64,000 nucleotides of DNA from Pseudomonadota bacterium (GTDB lineage: Bacteria > Desulfobacterota > Syntrophorhabdia > Syntrophorhabdales > Syntrophorhabdaceae). A program made the position numbers and the translations under genes. The notes beneath the pieces were generated by a model. It saw only the letters and a program-made list of their open reading frames with translations. It was not told the DNA's origin and made no database searches. Location: assembly GCA_026388275.1 (NCBI GenBank), contig JAPLKB010000030.1:1-64000 (forward strand), written 5' to 3'. Of this stretch, positions 15,056 to 24,642 are shown one piece after another (positions within the stretch are counted from its first letter, which is position 1; each line of letters begins with the position of its first letter).

Positions 15056-17164
15056 ATGCATAGCATTTCATTTTATAAATATTATTGCGGCGATCTACTT
15101 GTGAGACGAGGAATTGCCCTGATCCTGAAGGTTGTTGTCATTCTCGCTGTAGTGATGCCTTTTCCACCGGTGTGGGCTCAGGAATCCCCCTCAAGCATAC
15201 CAGCGGCTGCACCCTCAACCATACCAGCGACCCCTCAGGTTCAGCCCCCTCAGTTGCCCGCATCTAAAGGACCGCCACCCGGCATGGCCCCTCAGTCAAC
15301 AGCCCCTCAGTCAACAGGGCCTCAGCCAACGGCCCCTCGGTCCGTGATACCTCCAGGATCACCTTCTCCGGCAAATGAGGGCCAAATAGTGTCCTCCCCT
15401 GCTGTAATGCCGCCAGTCTCGCATCCCTTTATCCAGCAACAGAGGTCAACCATCAACGGCGGTCAGGTCACCCTTAATTTTGACGATGCCGATGTCTATG
15501 AGGTAATTCAAACAATATTCGGACAGATTTTAAGGGTCAATTATGTGGTTGATCCCCGTGTCAAAGGACGGGTGACATTCAGGTCTATCACGCCTGTGGC
15601 ACGTGAAAATGTCCTGCCGACAATGGAAGTCATTCTAAGGCTCAACAACATTGCCGTCGTGGAAGAGTCAAACCTCTACAGGATCGTTCCCATCGGTGAC
15701 ATAGCAAAAGAGCCGGCCCGTGTCCAGCTTGGAAGGGATTCGAAGAGCATTCCGTCGACGGGCAAGGCATTGCTTCAGGTGGTGCCCATTCGTTACATGC
15801 AATCTTCGGACGTGGTGAAACTGGTAACACCTTTTCTGTCTGCAAATGCGGTGGTCATTGATGTACCTAAGAGTAATCAGATTATCATGGTGGATACAGA
15901 CGCCAATGTGAAGAGGCTTCTTGGACTGGTGGAGATTTTTGACAACGAACAGCAGAAGAAAAAGGGACCCCAAGTCTTTGTGTATCATGTGCAGAACGGC
16001 AAAGCAAAGGAAATTGCCGTACAGCTTCAGCAGATCTTTCTAACTGGAAAATCCTCCTCCGGTGAAAAAGCGACCACCGTTGTAACAGCACCCCAATCCC
16101 AATCCAGATCCGCGCTTCCATCCCAACCCATGTCTGTGCCCCAATCAACTCAGCCCGGTTCCAGGGAACCTTACGGCGGAGAAGCCCTTGTCTCGGATAT
16201 TACACGGATCTTTTCCGATGAAACGCTCAATGCAGTCATTGTGCTCTCAACCCCTGAAGATTACGAAATTATTAAAGACGCGATCGTGAAGATCGATCTT
16301 GTCCCGAGGCAGGTCATGATCGAAGGCATGATCGCTTCGGTTATCTTGACGGATAATCTGAGTCTCGGTCTGGCCTGGTCCATCAAGACGAATGTATTCG
16401 GTCTGGCCTCGACCATTGCCTTGAATCCTGCAAGCCTGAATCCGACAAAGATTCCGGGAACGGGATTGAATCTGGTAGGAACGGATTCCAAAGGCGACAT
16501 AAGAGATATTATTTCCGCCCTGGCGTCGCAGTCCAAGGCTAAACTTCTTGCGGCACCACATATCCTTGTATCGGATAATCAGGAAGCTCGTATTCAAGTG
16601 GGGCAGCAGGTGCCCCTTGTCACGTCGGAGACCTTTGGTTCAACGACTATCGCGCCTCAGAGGACGATCCAGTACAGAGACATCGGCATTATTCTGAAGG
16701 TGAAACCGCAAGTGAATGACAGTGGACTGGTCTCGCTTGAAATAAAACAGGAAGTCTCCACCTTTGAGACCATACCCCTCACCTTAACGACGCAGGACAT
16801 TATCATCAATAAGACGGAAGCCTCCACTAACCTGGTCGTGCAGGATGGCCACACTATAATTATTGGCGGCCTTATCAGAGAGGATAAGACAAAGTCGTTG
16901 AACGGCATTCCATGGCTATCCAAGATACCAATCATAGGCTCTCTTTTCGGAAATACGATCGATAATGAAACGAGAACGGAAATCATCATCCTTTTGACAC
17001 CCCATGTGGTCAAAAGTCAAAAGGAGGCAAAGGACCTTACTTCAGATTATATCAATAAATTCACGGACACGGGCAAGGGGGGAATCACGAATGAGGAGCT
17101 TCTGAAGAAAGGCAAACTCGGGGGGAGTTCTAAAAACAGCCAAACAATCAATCCACTCCCATAA
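15056..17164 (+). CDS. gspD: T2SS outer-membrane secretin GspD
   Basis: The outer-membrane channel of the T2SS, 702 residues. A hydrophobic signal segment (about 20-40, ending VWAQ) is followed by an unusual Pro/Ser/Gln-rich linker (about 42-118) with repeats such as PQSTAPQSTGPQPTAPRS. Then come the N0 domain (NFDDADVYEVIQTIFGQIL), the N1/N2 KH-like domains, a second Ser/Gln-rich insert near 345-370, and the secretin domain with GQQVPLVTSE and PWLSKIPIIGSLFG. The gene lies between gspG and gspE, not in the E. coli order. No pilotin gene is seen. Confidence 0.95.
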   Translation: MHSISFYKYYCGDLLVRRGIALILKVVVILAVVMPFPPVWAQESPSSIPAAAPSTIPATPQVQPPQLPASKGPPPGMAPQSTAPQSTGPQPTAPRSVIPPGSPSPANEGQIVSSPAVMPPVSHPFIQQQRSTINGGQVTLNFDDADVYEVIQTIFGQILRVNYVVDPRVKGRVTFRSITPVARENVLPTMEVILRLNNIAVVEESNLYRIVPIGDIAKEPARVQLGRDSKSIPSTGKALLQVVPIRYMQSSDVVKLVTPFLSANAVVIDVPKSNQIIMVDTDANVKRLLGLVEIFDNEQQKKKGPQVFVYHVQNGKAKEIAVQLQQIFLTGKSSSGEKATTVVTAPQSQSRSALPSQPMSVPQSTQPGSREPYGGEALVSDITRIFSDETLNAVIVLSTPEDYEIIKDAIVKIDLVPRQVMIEGMIASVILTDNLSLGLAWSIKTNVFGLASTIALNPASLNPTKIPGTGLNLVGTDSKGDIRDIISALASQSKAKLLAAPHILVSDNQEARIQVGQQVPLVTSETFGSTTIAPQRTIQYRDIGIILKVKPQVNDSGLVSLEIKQEVSTFETIPLTLTTQDIIINKTEASTNLVVQDGHTIIIGGLIREDKTKSLNGIPWLSKIPIIGSLFGNTIDNETRTEIIILLTPHVVKSQKEAKDLTSDYINKFTDTGKGGITNEELLKKGKLGGSSKNSQTINPLP

Positions 17165-17228
17165 ATCTTTTCATTTTAGTAGTTTTGTATGCCTCACTTC
17201 CATTGTATTTTATTAAGGATATGTACCT

Positions 17229-18752
17229 TTGAGTAAAGAGACCTTTTTCCTGAAAATCGAAAGTTTCCCCAAAGTGCCCTTTATCATGGAAGGGTTGTCT
17301 TCCCGTTTCATCCGTGAAAACAAGGTTGTTCCCATAGAGTTTAAAGACGACGCCCTCACCGTCGTAATGGCCAATCCTGAGGACAGGGCGATTATCGACG
17401 CTCTCCGGGTAGCCGTATCACCGGAGGTTATTGTCTACGCGGGAGACGTCCATGCCATCGATGAGTATATCGCCAAATTTTATGGCAAGGAGTCCCAGGA
17501 TATCAATCAAATCATCGAAACCATGGATGAAACGGATCTTCATTTCGCAGGGGATGATGAAGAAGATATTGGCCATCTCAAAGACCTCGCTTCCGAGGCG
17601 CCCATTATCAGGCTCGTGAATCTCTTCCTTACCAGGGCAGTGGAAAGCAGGGCGAGCGATGTGCATATAGAACCCTTTGAGGATGAGTTGAAGGTCCGAT
17701 ACAGGATTGACGGTGTTTTGCATGACATCGAATCGGTACCTAAGAAGCTGCAGGCTGCCATTGTTTCCAGAATCAAGATTATGGCAAAACTCGACATTGC
17801 CGAAAGGAGGCTCCCTCAGGACGGCCGCATCAAGATGATGATCAAGGAAAAGGGCATCGATCTCCGGGTATCGAGCATTCCGGTACTTTACGGTGAAAGC
17901 GTTGTTATGAGACTTCTCGATCAGGAAGGTATCGTCATTGACCTTAATTGCCTCGGATTTCCTGCAGGTACCCTCTCTACCTTTAACCAGCTTATCAACA
18001 AATCAAACGGTATTATTCTGGTAACGGGGCCTACGGGGAGTGGCAAGACCACCACCCTTTACGGTGCTCTGGACAGGATCAATTCACCGGACAAAAAGAT
18101 TATTACCGTTGAGGACCCCATCGAATACCAACTCAAAGGGATCAATCAGATCCAGATCAAACCGCAGATCGGCCTGAACTTTCCCAATATCCTCCGGCAT
18201 ATTGTCAGACAGGACCCCGATATTATTATGATCGGCGAGATCAGAGACCTGGAAACAGCGGAAATAGCCATGCAGTCTGCTCTGACGGGGCATCTCGTCT
18301 TCTCCACATTGCATACCAACGATGCCCCAGGCGCCATCACGAGGCTGCTTGATATCGGTGTGGAGAACTTTCTGATTTCTTCAACAATGAGAGGAATCCT
18401 GGCCCAGAGACTGGTGAGAGTTATCTGCCCCGATTGTAAAGAAGAAGACCGTTCGAGCTTCAGCAGAGAAGATCTTATCGGTCTCGGGATTGAAAGCAAT
18501 GTGCCCCTTTATAGAGGAAGGGGCTGTGAAAAGTGCGCTTCCACGGGTTACTACGGTAGAACAGGCATCTACGAATTGCTGTCCGTGGATGAAGGTATCC
18601 GTCACATGATTCTCAAAAACGCCGACTCGAACCGGATCAGGGAAGCGGCGAGACAACTCGGCATGAGAACGCTCTACGAGGATGGGATAGAGAAAGTCAA
18701 AGAGGGGATTACAACGCTGAGCGAGGTATTCCGAGTGACACAGGGAGCGTAG
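17229..18752 (+). CDS. gspE: T2SS ATPase GspE
   Basis: The cytoplasmic hexameric ATPase that drives pseudopilus assembly, 507 residues. The start is TTG at 17229 with AAGGAT upstream. The MshEN-like N-terminal domain (about 1-140) precedes the motor: Walker A GPTGSGKT (267-274), the Asp box (ITVEDPIEYQ), Walker B DPDIIMIGEIRD and the His box (HLVFSTLHTND). A C-terminal zinc cluster is visible as C400-P-D-C403 and C433-E-K-C436. gspF begins immediately after the stop. Confidence 0.97.
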   Translation: MSKETFFLKIESFPKVPFIMEGLSSRFIRENKVVPIEFKDDALTVVMANPEDRAIIDALRVAVSPEVIVYAGDVHAIDEYIAKFYGKESQDINQIIETMDETDLHFAGDDEEDIGHLKDLASEAPIIRLVNLFLTRAVESRASDVHIEPFEDELKVRYRIDGVLHDIESVPKKLQAAIVSRIKIMAKLDIAERRLPQDGRIKMMIKEKGIDLRVSSIPVLYGESVVMRLLDQEGIVIDLNCLGFPAGTLSTFNQLINKSNGIILVTGPTGSGKTTTLYGALDRINSPDKKIITVEDPIEYQLKGINQIQIKPQIGLNFPNILRHIVRQDPDIIMIGEIRDLETAEIAMQSALTGHLVFSTLHTNDAPGAITRLLDIGVENFLISSTMRGILAQRLVRVICPDCKEEDRSSFSREDLIGLGIESNVPLYRGRGCEKCASTGYYGRTGIYELLSVDEGIRHMILKNADSNRIREAARQLGMRTLYEDGIEKVKEGITTLSEVFRVTQGA

Positions 18753-19946
18753 GTGGCTATCTATTCCTACCAGGCATCGACGAGGGACGGCAACATGGTT
18801 GAGGGCGTCATCGAAGCAGCGGACGATAAAGCAGTGATTGAGCGGCTGAAAGATGCCGGCGCCATTCCTATTAAAGTCACGGCACAGAAAGAAAACATCA
18901 GGACAAAAATCCATCTCCGGTCCTCCAGAAAAGATCTTCAGGCGTTTACTACGGAACTGTCCGTCCTGCTCAATGCGGGGTTAACCCTTGACAGAAGCCT
19001 CCAAATCGTCTCGGATGTCTCCGGGAGTGATGAAATCAAAGGTGTTGTTCAATCTCTTCTGAAATCCATCCGGGAGGGAAATACCTTTTCCGACGCCCTT
19101 CAGAAGTATCCAAAGATCTTTCCCCGGATGTATGTCAATATGATCAGAGCGGGCGAAGCCAGTGGCGTACTAAACGTCATTCTGGAAAAGCTGAATGAAT
19201 ATCTCGAATCATCCAGGGAGTTGAGGGAACACATTATTTCAGCCATGATCTATCCGGCTATCCTGATCATCACGGGGGGTATTTCGATCATCATCTTACT
19301 TACCTTTGTGCTCCCCAAGTTCTCTGTCATTTTTGCCGAGCTTGGCGGTGCCCTCCCTCTGCCGACCCAGATTCTTCTTTCCCTCAGCGAAGGCTTGAGA
19401 GCATTCTGGTGGATCATGTTGCTGACAATAGCTGCAGGATGGGTTGCTTTCCGCTATTATCTCAAATCCGATGGGGGCCGGTACCGATGGGATGCCTTCA
19501 AGATCCGAATTATGGGTGAGCTCATCGGAAAGCTTGAAACGGTCAGATTCTGCAGAACCCTTGGTTTGCTTCTGAAGAGCGGGGTGCCCCTCCTTCAAGC
19601 GTTGAACAACGCCAGAGATGTCATAGGGAATCAAGTCATTGCCTCTGCCCTGGGTGCCGTCTCCAAAGGGGCGAAGGAAGGCAAGGGCATCTCGGCGCCG
19701 CTTACGGAGGCAGGAGTCCTGCCTGCCCTGGCCATGTCCATGATCAAGGTTGGTGAAGAGACCGGTCAGTTGGACACTATGCTTCTCAAAGTTGCAGCGG
19801 CGTATGAAAAAAGTCTGCAGGAGACGATCAAGCGATTTGTGAGTCTCCTGGAACCTGCCATGATTCTGATCATGGGTCTGATAATTGGTTTTATAGTCAT
19901 TTCCATGCTTGTCGCTATCTTCAGCATTACCGACCTCCCTGTGTAA
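18753..19946 (+). CDS. gspF: T2SS inner-membrane platform protein GspF
   Basis: A polytopic inner-membrane protein of 397 residues that couples GspE to the pseudopilus. The start is GTG directly after the gspE stop. Two GspF domains are seen: the first contains FTTELSVLLNAGLTLDRSL, the second FCRTLGLLLKSGVPLLQAL, each followed by a hydrophobic hairpin (about 165-190 and 365-395). The ending MLVAIFSITDLPV is usual. The last base of its stop is the first base of the gspH ATG. Confidence 0.96.
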   Translation: MAIYSYQASTRDGNMVEGVIEAADDKAVIERLKDAGAIPIKVTAQKENIRTKIHLRSSRKDLQAFTTELSVLLNAGLTLDRSLQIVSDVSGSDEIKGVVQSLLKSIREGNTFSDALQKYPKIFPRMYVNMIRAGEASGVLNVILEKLNEYLESSRELREHIISAMIYPAILIITGGISIIILLTFVLPKFSVIFAELGGALPLPTQILLSLSEGLRAFWWIMLLTIAAGWVAFRYYLKSDGGRYRWDAFKIRIMGELIGKLETVRFCRTLGLLLKSGVPLLQALNNARDVIGNQVIASALGAVSKGAKEGKGISAPLTEAGVLPALAMSMIKVGEETGQLDTMLLKVAAAYEKSLQETIKRFVSLLEPAMILIMGLIIGFIVISMLVAIFSITDLPV

Positions 19947-20389
19947 TGAGAGCCGGATTTACCATGATTGAACTTGTGGTGGTTCTTTTCTTCATCACCC
20001 TGATCCTCGGTTTGTCCACTGTATTTTTTTCAGGCAGCCTGCCGTCTGTCAGAATCATGTCAACTGCAAGAGAGATGTCGGCAACCATGAAGCACGCCCA
20101 ATCCCTGGCCAGGATCAATCATGAAAAACAGATTATCACCATCGATCTGGACGCAAAGCGCTATGGCATTGAGGGTTATGCGGCCAGGGAGATTCCCCGG
20201 GATGTCCAAATCAAGGTGGTAGACCCTTTCTCGGGAGAAATTTTAAAAGGAAGATATCACCTCGTGTTTCCCGTCATAGGGGGAGGAGGCGGAGGAGTGG
20301 TTGTCCTGTGGAACAACAGGAAAAAACTAAGCATCTGGACGGACCCGGTGGCCGGATCGCGAATATTTGGGTCAAGCCCCAAAATTTAG
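19946..20389 (+). CDS. gspH: T2SS minor pseudopilin GspH
   Basis: A 147-residue pseudopilin. A very short leader with cleavage at RAG/FTMIEL precedes the hydrophobic helix (VVVLFFITLILGLSTVFFSG). The rest fits GspH: a beta-rich domain with SAREMSATMKHAQSLARIN and a Gly-rich loop (IGGGGGGVVVLWNNRK). It overlaps gspF by one base. It would sit near the pseudopilus tip with I, J and K. Confidence 0.9.
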   Translation: MRAGFTMIELVVVLFFITLILGLSTVFFSGSLPSVRIMSTAREMSATMKHAQSLARINHEKQIITIDLDAKRYGIEGYAAREIPRDVQIKVVDPFSGEILKGRYHLVFPVIGGGGGGVVVLWNNRKKLSIWTDPVAGSRIFGSSPKI

Positions 20390-20410
20390 CAAAATGGAAA
20401 AATACAAGAT

Positions 20411-20821
20411 ATGACCTCAAGATTCACAAAATTCAACCAAAAAGGATTCACCCTCCTGGAAGTGCTTGTGGCCCTCGCCATCCTGGGTATTGCTGTTACC
20501 TATGTCCTGCAGCTCTTTTCAACAAATATGAGAACGATATCCTTGTCGAGAGACTACGGGTTGGCTGCCATGCAGGCAGAGGCAAGGATGAGACAGGTCC
20601 TTGACGATGATCAATTGAATGAGCAATCGTGGAGCGAGGTAACAAGCGAGGGTTACCGGTTGGACCTGAAGGTGTCCAATGTTCTTGTTGACCGGACGGA
20701 CAATTTGGCGGTAAAACTTTTAGCGATCGACCTGACCATCCGCTGGCAGAAAGGCGTTAAAGAAAGGTCCCTGACGTTGAGAACGGTCAAGCTTACAAAT
20801 AAAACAGGATTCAAATTGTGA
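20411..20821 (+). CDS. gspI: T2SS minor pseudopilin GspI
   Basis: A 136-residue pseudopilin with the leader site NQKG/FTLLEVLVALAILG. The C-terminal part (LDLKVSNVLVD, LAIDLTIRWQKG) fits GspI. GspI nucleates the tip complex with J and K. The last four bases overlap the GTG start of gspJ. Confidence 0.9.
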   Translation: MTSRFTKFNQKGFTLLEVLVALAILGIAVTYVLQLFSTNMRTISLSRDYGLAAMQAEARMRQVLDDDQLNEQSWSEVTSEGYRLDLKVSNVLVDRTDNLAVKLLAIDLTIRWQKGVKERSLTLRTVKLTNKTGFKL

Positions 20822-21414
20822 ATGTCCGTGGCTTTACACTCCTGGAACTCCTGATCTCCATTTCCCTGATCGTGATAATTGTCGTCATTGTCACCGGTGC
20901 GATGCGGCTGGGCTATCGTTCCGTCGAAGTTGGTGAGAAAAAGATAGATTCCCTTAATCGGCTTCGTATGTCCCTCCGCATCATCGATGCGCAGCTTCAG
21001 TCAGAGGTTCCTCTCGTACATGACGGGGAAAACGGTAGAGAATTCTATTTCAGGGGCGACAGAAAATCGCTTCAATTTTCAACAAACTATTCCATCTGGG
21101 ATGGAAGGCAAGGCTATGTCATAGCCGCCTACAGGATAGAATCTGATGATCATGGGAGACAGGTGTTGTATGTGTCGGAAAATGTCATCGGTCTCAAGAG
21201 CAAAAGAGAGACGAAACTCTTTGATGACATGGATGACATCTATTTCGAGTATTTTGATAGGGTTACCACAAAAGAAGATAAATGGACGCCGCAGTGGGTG
21301 GAAACGACGGACATCCCCGAAAAAGTGAGGATTCAGATCTATCAGGGGGTGACGAAACTTTCCCTGATTATTCCCATGAGAGCAAGAGAATCGTTGCTGA
21401 GGACCACACAGTAA
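20818..21414 (+). CDS. gspJ: T2SS minor pseudopilin GspJ
   Basis: A 198-residue pseudopilin. The start is GTG overlapping the gspI stop (GTGA). The leader is minimal: VRG/FTLLELLISISLIVIIVVIV. The larger C-terminal domain (REFYFRGDRKSLQFSTNYS) agrees with GspJ size and fold. gspK starts one base after its stop. Confidence 0.9.
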   Translation: MNVRGFTLLELLISISLIVIIVVIVTGAMRLGYRSVEVGEKKIDSLNRLRMSLRIIDAQLQSEVPLVHDGENGREFYFRGDRKSLQFSTNYSIWDGRQGYVIAAYRIESDDHGRQVLYVSENVIGLKSKRETKLFDDMDDIYFEYFDRVTTKEDKWTPQWVETTDIPEKVRIQIYQGVTKLSLIIPMRARESLLRTTQ

Positions 21415-21415
21415 C

Positions 21416-22405
21416 ATGGAGTATAACATGCAAAGACAAACCGGAGGGGTTAATTCCCTGGTAACTTCCCAGCAAGGCATCGCCCTGATGATGGTTCTTT
21501 GGATTCTGGTATTTTTGACTGTTATCGTTCTTTCATTTTCCGCAACGGTGAGGACAGATGCGTATTCTGCATTATCTTTCAAGAAAGAGGTAGAAAACAA
21601 ATTTCTTGCAGAAGCTGGCATTCAAAGGGGCCTCATGGAGATCTTTTATCGGAATTTCAACAAAAATCAGAAAGTTATCATAGAGGGTCGAGAGGTGTTA
21701 CCGGTGGATGGCCGGGTTTATCAGAGCCCTATAGGGGATGGCTTCTATACATTTTGTATCATGGACGAATCCGGAAAGATCAATATTAATGCCCTGTCCG
21801 ACAATACCAGGGTCATCATGTACAATCTCCTCGTCAACAGGGGTATCCCCGGACAGGAGGCGGATGCCTTGGTAGATTCAATCCTGGATTGGAAAGACGC
21901 TGATGATCTGCATCGGCTGAACGGTGCTGAAAACGATTATTATCTGTCCCTGCCGGACCCCTACCAGGCAAAAAATGCCAGTTTTGATACCCTGGAGGAA
22001 TTGTTACTCGTCAAAGGGATGACCCCGCAGATCCTCTTCGGAGATGATGGGAAAAGCGGCATTGCTCCAATGCTTACGGTACATTCAGCGACAAACAAAA
22101 TTAATGTAAAGACAGCGCCAAGAGAGGTGCTGATCGCCATTCCAGGCATGACCGCCGACCTGGCAGACAGCATCATAGCCCTTAGAGAATCAAAACCCGA
22201 AGAATTCGTTCAGCAACTGCAAGCGCTTTTTGATAAAAGTTATGATACCATGATGCCGTATATCGGAGCGGGGGATTCAAACATCTACACCATCGACGCA
22301 GTGGGCTACCGGGAAGATAAGAGGAAAGGATACACCATCAGAGCAACCTTTATCATGGAAAGTGCCGACAAATACCGTACAATTTTCTACAAGAGCCCGG
22401 CATAG
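21416..22405 (+). CDS. gspK: T2SS minor pseudopilin GspK
   Basis: A 329-residue tip pseudopilin. The leader ends QQG, followed by IALMMVLWILVFLTVIVLSFS; GspK lacks the usual Glu+5, which fits here. The body has the GspK helical domain with NINALSDNTR, DSILDWKDADDLHRLNGAE (calcium and SAM-like fold) and a helix-hairpin-helix-like NVKTAPREVLIAIPGM. The ATG at 21428 is an alternative start closer to typical leader length. Confidence 0.92.
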   Translation: MEYNMQRQTGGVNSLVTSQQGIALMMVLWILVFLTVIVLSFSATVRTDAYSALSFKKEVENKFLAEAGIQRGLMEIFYRNFNKNQKVIIEGREVLPVDGRVYQSPIGDGFYTFCIMDESGKININALSDNTRVIMYNLLVNRGIPGQEADALVDSILDWKDADDLHRLNGAENDYYLSLPDPYQAKNASFDTLEELLLVKGMTPQILFGDDGKSGIAPMLTVHSATNKINVKTAPREVLIAIPGMTADLADSIIALRESKPEEFVQQLQALFDKSYDTMMPYIGAGDSNIYTIDAVGYREDKRKGYTIRATFIMESADKYRTIFYKSPA

Positions 22406-22413
22406 GCAATACT

Positions 22414-23976
22414 ATGAAAGAAGCCACCGGATTTAAAACGTTAAGAATTTATGCCGTCTCCTCGAGGTTGAGCCTGACAAAGACGATACGTCGCCTATGG
22501 AAGGTGCTGACGTTCAGCCTTGTTGAGGGTATTATTTTTCCAGCACAAAACCTCTGTGTTTCCATCGGAATGACAGGTCTTTCCATTGCTTACGGATCGA
22601 TGTTTTTATCACGTGTGCAGATGAAGGGTTTCCGGGAATTTCCATTTGAAGACGACCGGCGTCCTGATCCGGAGCATATCGCCGAACTTGTCAGCACAAC
22701 TATCAATGACCTGAAGGCAAATAAAACGGAAATCACTCTCAGCATTCCCAAGTTATGGGCCATTGTACAGTCAGTAGAGTTTCCACTTGCTGTAAAAGAA
22801 AATCTCCCGAACGTTATTTCCTATGAACTGGACAGGCTGACGTCCCTCAGTCCGGAAAATGCCCTGTACGATTTTAGAATTCTGAGAGAAGAAGCCGATC
22901 GGATCCATATCCTTCTCGTTGCAGCAAGAGCAGATGTGGTCAATCCCTACATTGAAGCCCTCAGGAAAAAAGGTATCCCGGTGAAAAGGCTGACCGTCAA
23001 CATTTCCGGTATTAGCGCTCTTTTGGCATATCTGGAGCAGGGAACAGATGCCCTTTTTTTTGAGATTAACAGGCGTGGATATGAGGGAGGCCGCATCCAG
23101 GAGGGTTTGATCATGTCCGCATTCAACGGTAGTTTCAGCGCCGATGACGGGGAAACATGGGCGGATGCCATCATGACGGCAATAAACTACCCAGCGGCAA
23201 GCCGCGGGGCAATCAATCCTTTAATCGCTGCTCATAGTGAACAGGGGAAGCCCCTGCAACTGATAGCTGATTTCAGGGACGGGCTGGAGGTGATGCCGGA
23301 GCGAAAACTTGCCCTGCCGGTCAAAAACCTGCAAGACCTGAACATGGCGCCGCTGTTCGCAAAGAATCTGCAAACTGTACGGGAACTGCCTTTCACAGCT
23401 CTCGGAGGGGTCCTGGAGTCCTTATGGCCAAAGGCCTGGAAGCTGGACCTGCTCGGTAAAGGAACGCAGAAAAGATCAAAAGCGCCGATGGGTGTTTCAG
23501 CATTTCTTTTATTTGTCATGATTGCCACGGGAATTTTCTACCTTGTTGCACCGCTCCAGATTGAAAAGACAAGGGGTCATGAAATTGACCGTCGGACGGC
23601 CTTGATCAAAGGGGATGTCAGAAAGGTTGAGGCGATAAAAAAAGAAGGGGATTTATTGGCAGGTGAAATTGCAACGATCAACAGCTTCAAACAAAACAGC
23701 CCTATGACGTTGGCGATCCTGAAGGAATTGACAGCCGTTCTTCCGAAGACATCATGGCTGACGCGGGTGAGAATTACCGAAACAACAGTGGATATTGAAG
23801 GCTACGCGAGTGCCGCTGCAGAGCTTCTCTCAAAATTGGAAGGGTCATCAAATTTCAAGAAGGTCGAGTTTGCCTCGACGACAACACGGGACCAAAAAAT
23901 GAATACTGACCGGTTTGCCATTAAGATGGAAATAAAAGGGTTGAAAAAGGAAAAGGCGGAGAACATAAAACCGTGA
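22414..23976 (+). CDS. gspL: T2SS inner-membrane assembly protein GspL (PilM/PilN-like)
   Basis: A 520-residue bitopic protein. The N-terminal cytoplasmic part is an actin-like (PilM/GspL) fold that binds GspE; it includes LSIPKLWAIVQSVEFPLAVKENL and ISYELDRLTSLSPENALYDF. One transmembrane helix lies near residues 360-380 (GVSAFLLFVMIATGIFYLV). The periplasmic PilN-like domain contains LAILKELTAVLPKTSWLTRV. The size is above the E. coli GspL (about 400). gspM overlaps its end by four bases. Confidence 0.87.
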   Translation: MKEATGFKTLRIYAVSSRLSLTKTIRRLWKVLTFSLVEGIIFPAQNLCVSIGMTGLSIAYGSMFLSRVQMKGFREFPFEDDRRPDPEHIAELVSTTINDLKANKTEITLSIPKLWAIVQSVEFPLAVKENLPNVISYELDRLTSLSPENALYDFRILREEADRIHILLVAARADVVNPYIEALRKKGIPVKRLTVNISGISALLAYLEQGTDALFFEINRRGYEGGRIQEGLIMSAFNGSFSADDGETWADAIMTAINYPAASRGAINPLIAAHSEQGKPLQLIADFRDGLEVMPERKLALPVKNLQDLNMAPLFAKNLQTVRELPFTALGGVLESLWPKAWKLDLLGKGTQKRSKAPMGVSAFLLFVMIATGIFYLVAPLQIEKTRGHEIDRRTALIKGDVRKVEAIKKEGDLLAGEIATINSFKQNSPMTLAILKELTAVLPKTSWLTRVRITETTVDIEGYASAAAELLSKLEGSSNFKKVEFASTTTRDQKMNTDRFAIKMEIKGLKKEKAENIKP

Positions 23977-24551
23977 GGCACAAAAGCAGGATTTTGATAA
24001 TTGCTCTTCCCTTCACACTTATCCTTCTTGGCTTTGTTATCTATGAGTATGGTTTTCTGGTGATCCGGGCAGAGCAGACAGCCACCAGGGAAATATATGA
24101 GCTCAAGGCAAAGGGTCTCGAAAAACAGTTGGCCCTGATCGTTCAGAAACCGCAGCTTGAGAAAAGGCTCGATGCTTTGAAAGAAATAAGAAAAGCGGAT
24201 GATGGGAAAATTATTGAGGGTCAAACCGTCCCCCTTGCAGCAGCGGCATTGCAGAACACTGTTAAAGGAATCATCAGCAGCAGGGGTGGGACCATATCCA
24301 GCGAGCGTGTTGAGAAACCCGAAGACCTCGGAAAATTCGAAATTATCAGCGTCACCATCGATACGGCCATGCCCGATATAAGGTCGCTCAGTGACGCCAT
24401 TTACGCGATAGAGACGCAAACACCGTTTCTTACGATAAGAGAGCTTGATGTGAGAATAAAAGATTACCGGGAACCAAGGGAGCTCCAGGTAAAATTAAAG
24501 ATATCAGCCATCGCTGTATCCAGTGAGATCTCAAAATTCAGCAAACGCTAA
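23973..24551 (+). CDS. gspM: T2SS inner-membrane protein GspM (PilO-like)
   Basis: A 192-residue protein starting with GTG overlapping gspL. One N-terminal transmembrane helix (about 8-25) is followed by a coiled-coil stretch and a ferredoxin-like periplasmic domain (ISSRGGTISSERVEKPEDLG). This is the GspM/PilO layout; it partners GspL. Confidence 0.82.
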   Translation: MRHKSRILIIALPFTLILLGFVIYEYGFLVIRAEQTATREIYELKAKGLEKQLALIVQKPQLEKRLDALKEIRKADDGKIIEGQTVPLAAAALQNTVKGIISSRGGTISSERVEKPEDLGKFEIISVTIDTAMPDIRSLSDAIYAIETQTPFLTIRELDVRIKDYREPRELQVKLKISAIAVSSEISKFSKR

Positions 24552-24642
24552 AATGCAATAATTCAACCCTTGACCAGGATGATAGCCTGCCATATTAGTG
24601 TGATCACTGATTCAATCCAACAGAATAAGGTAAAAAGATAAC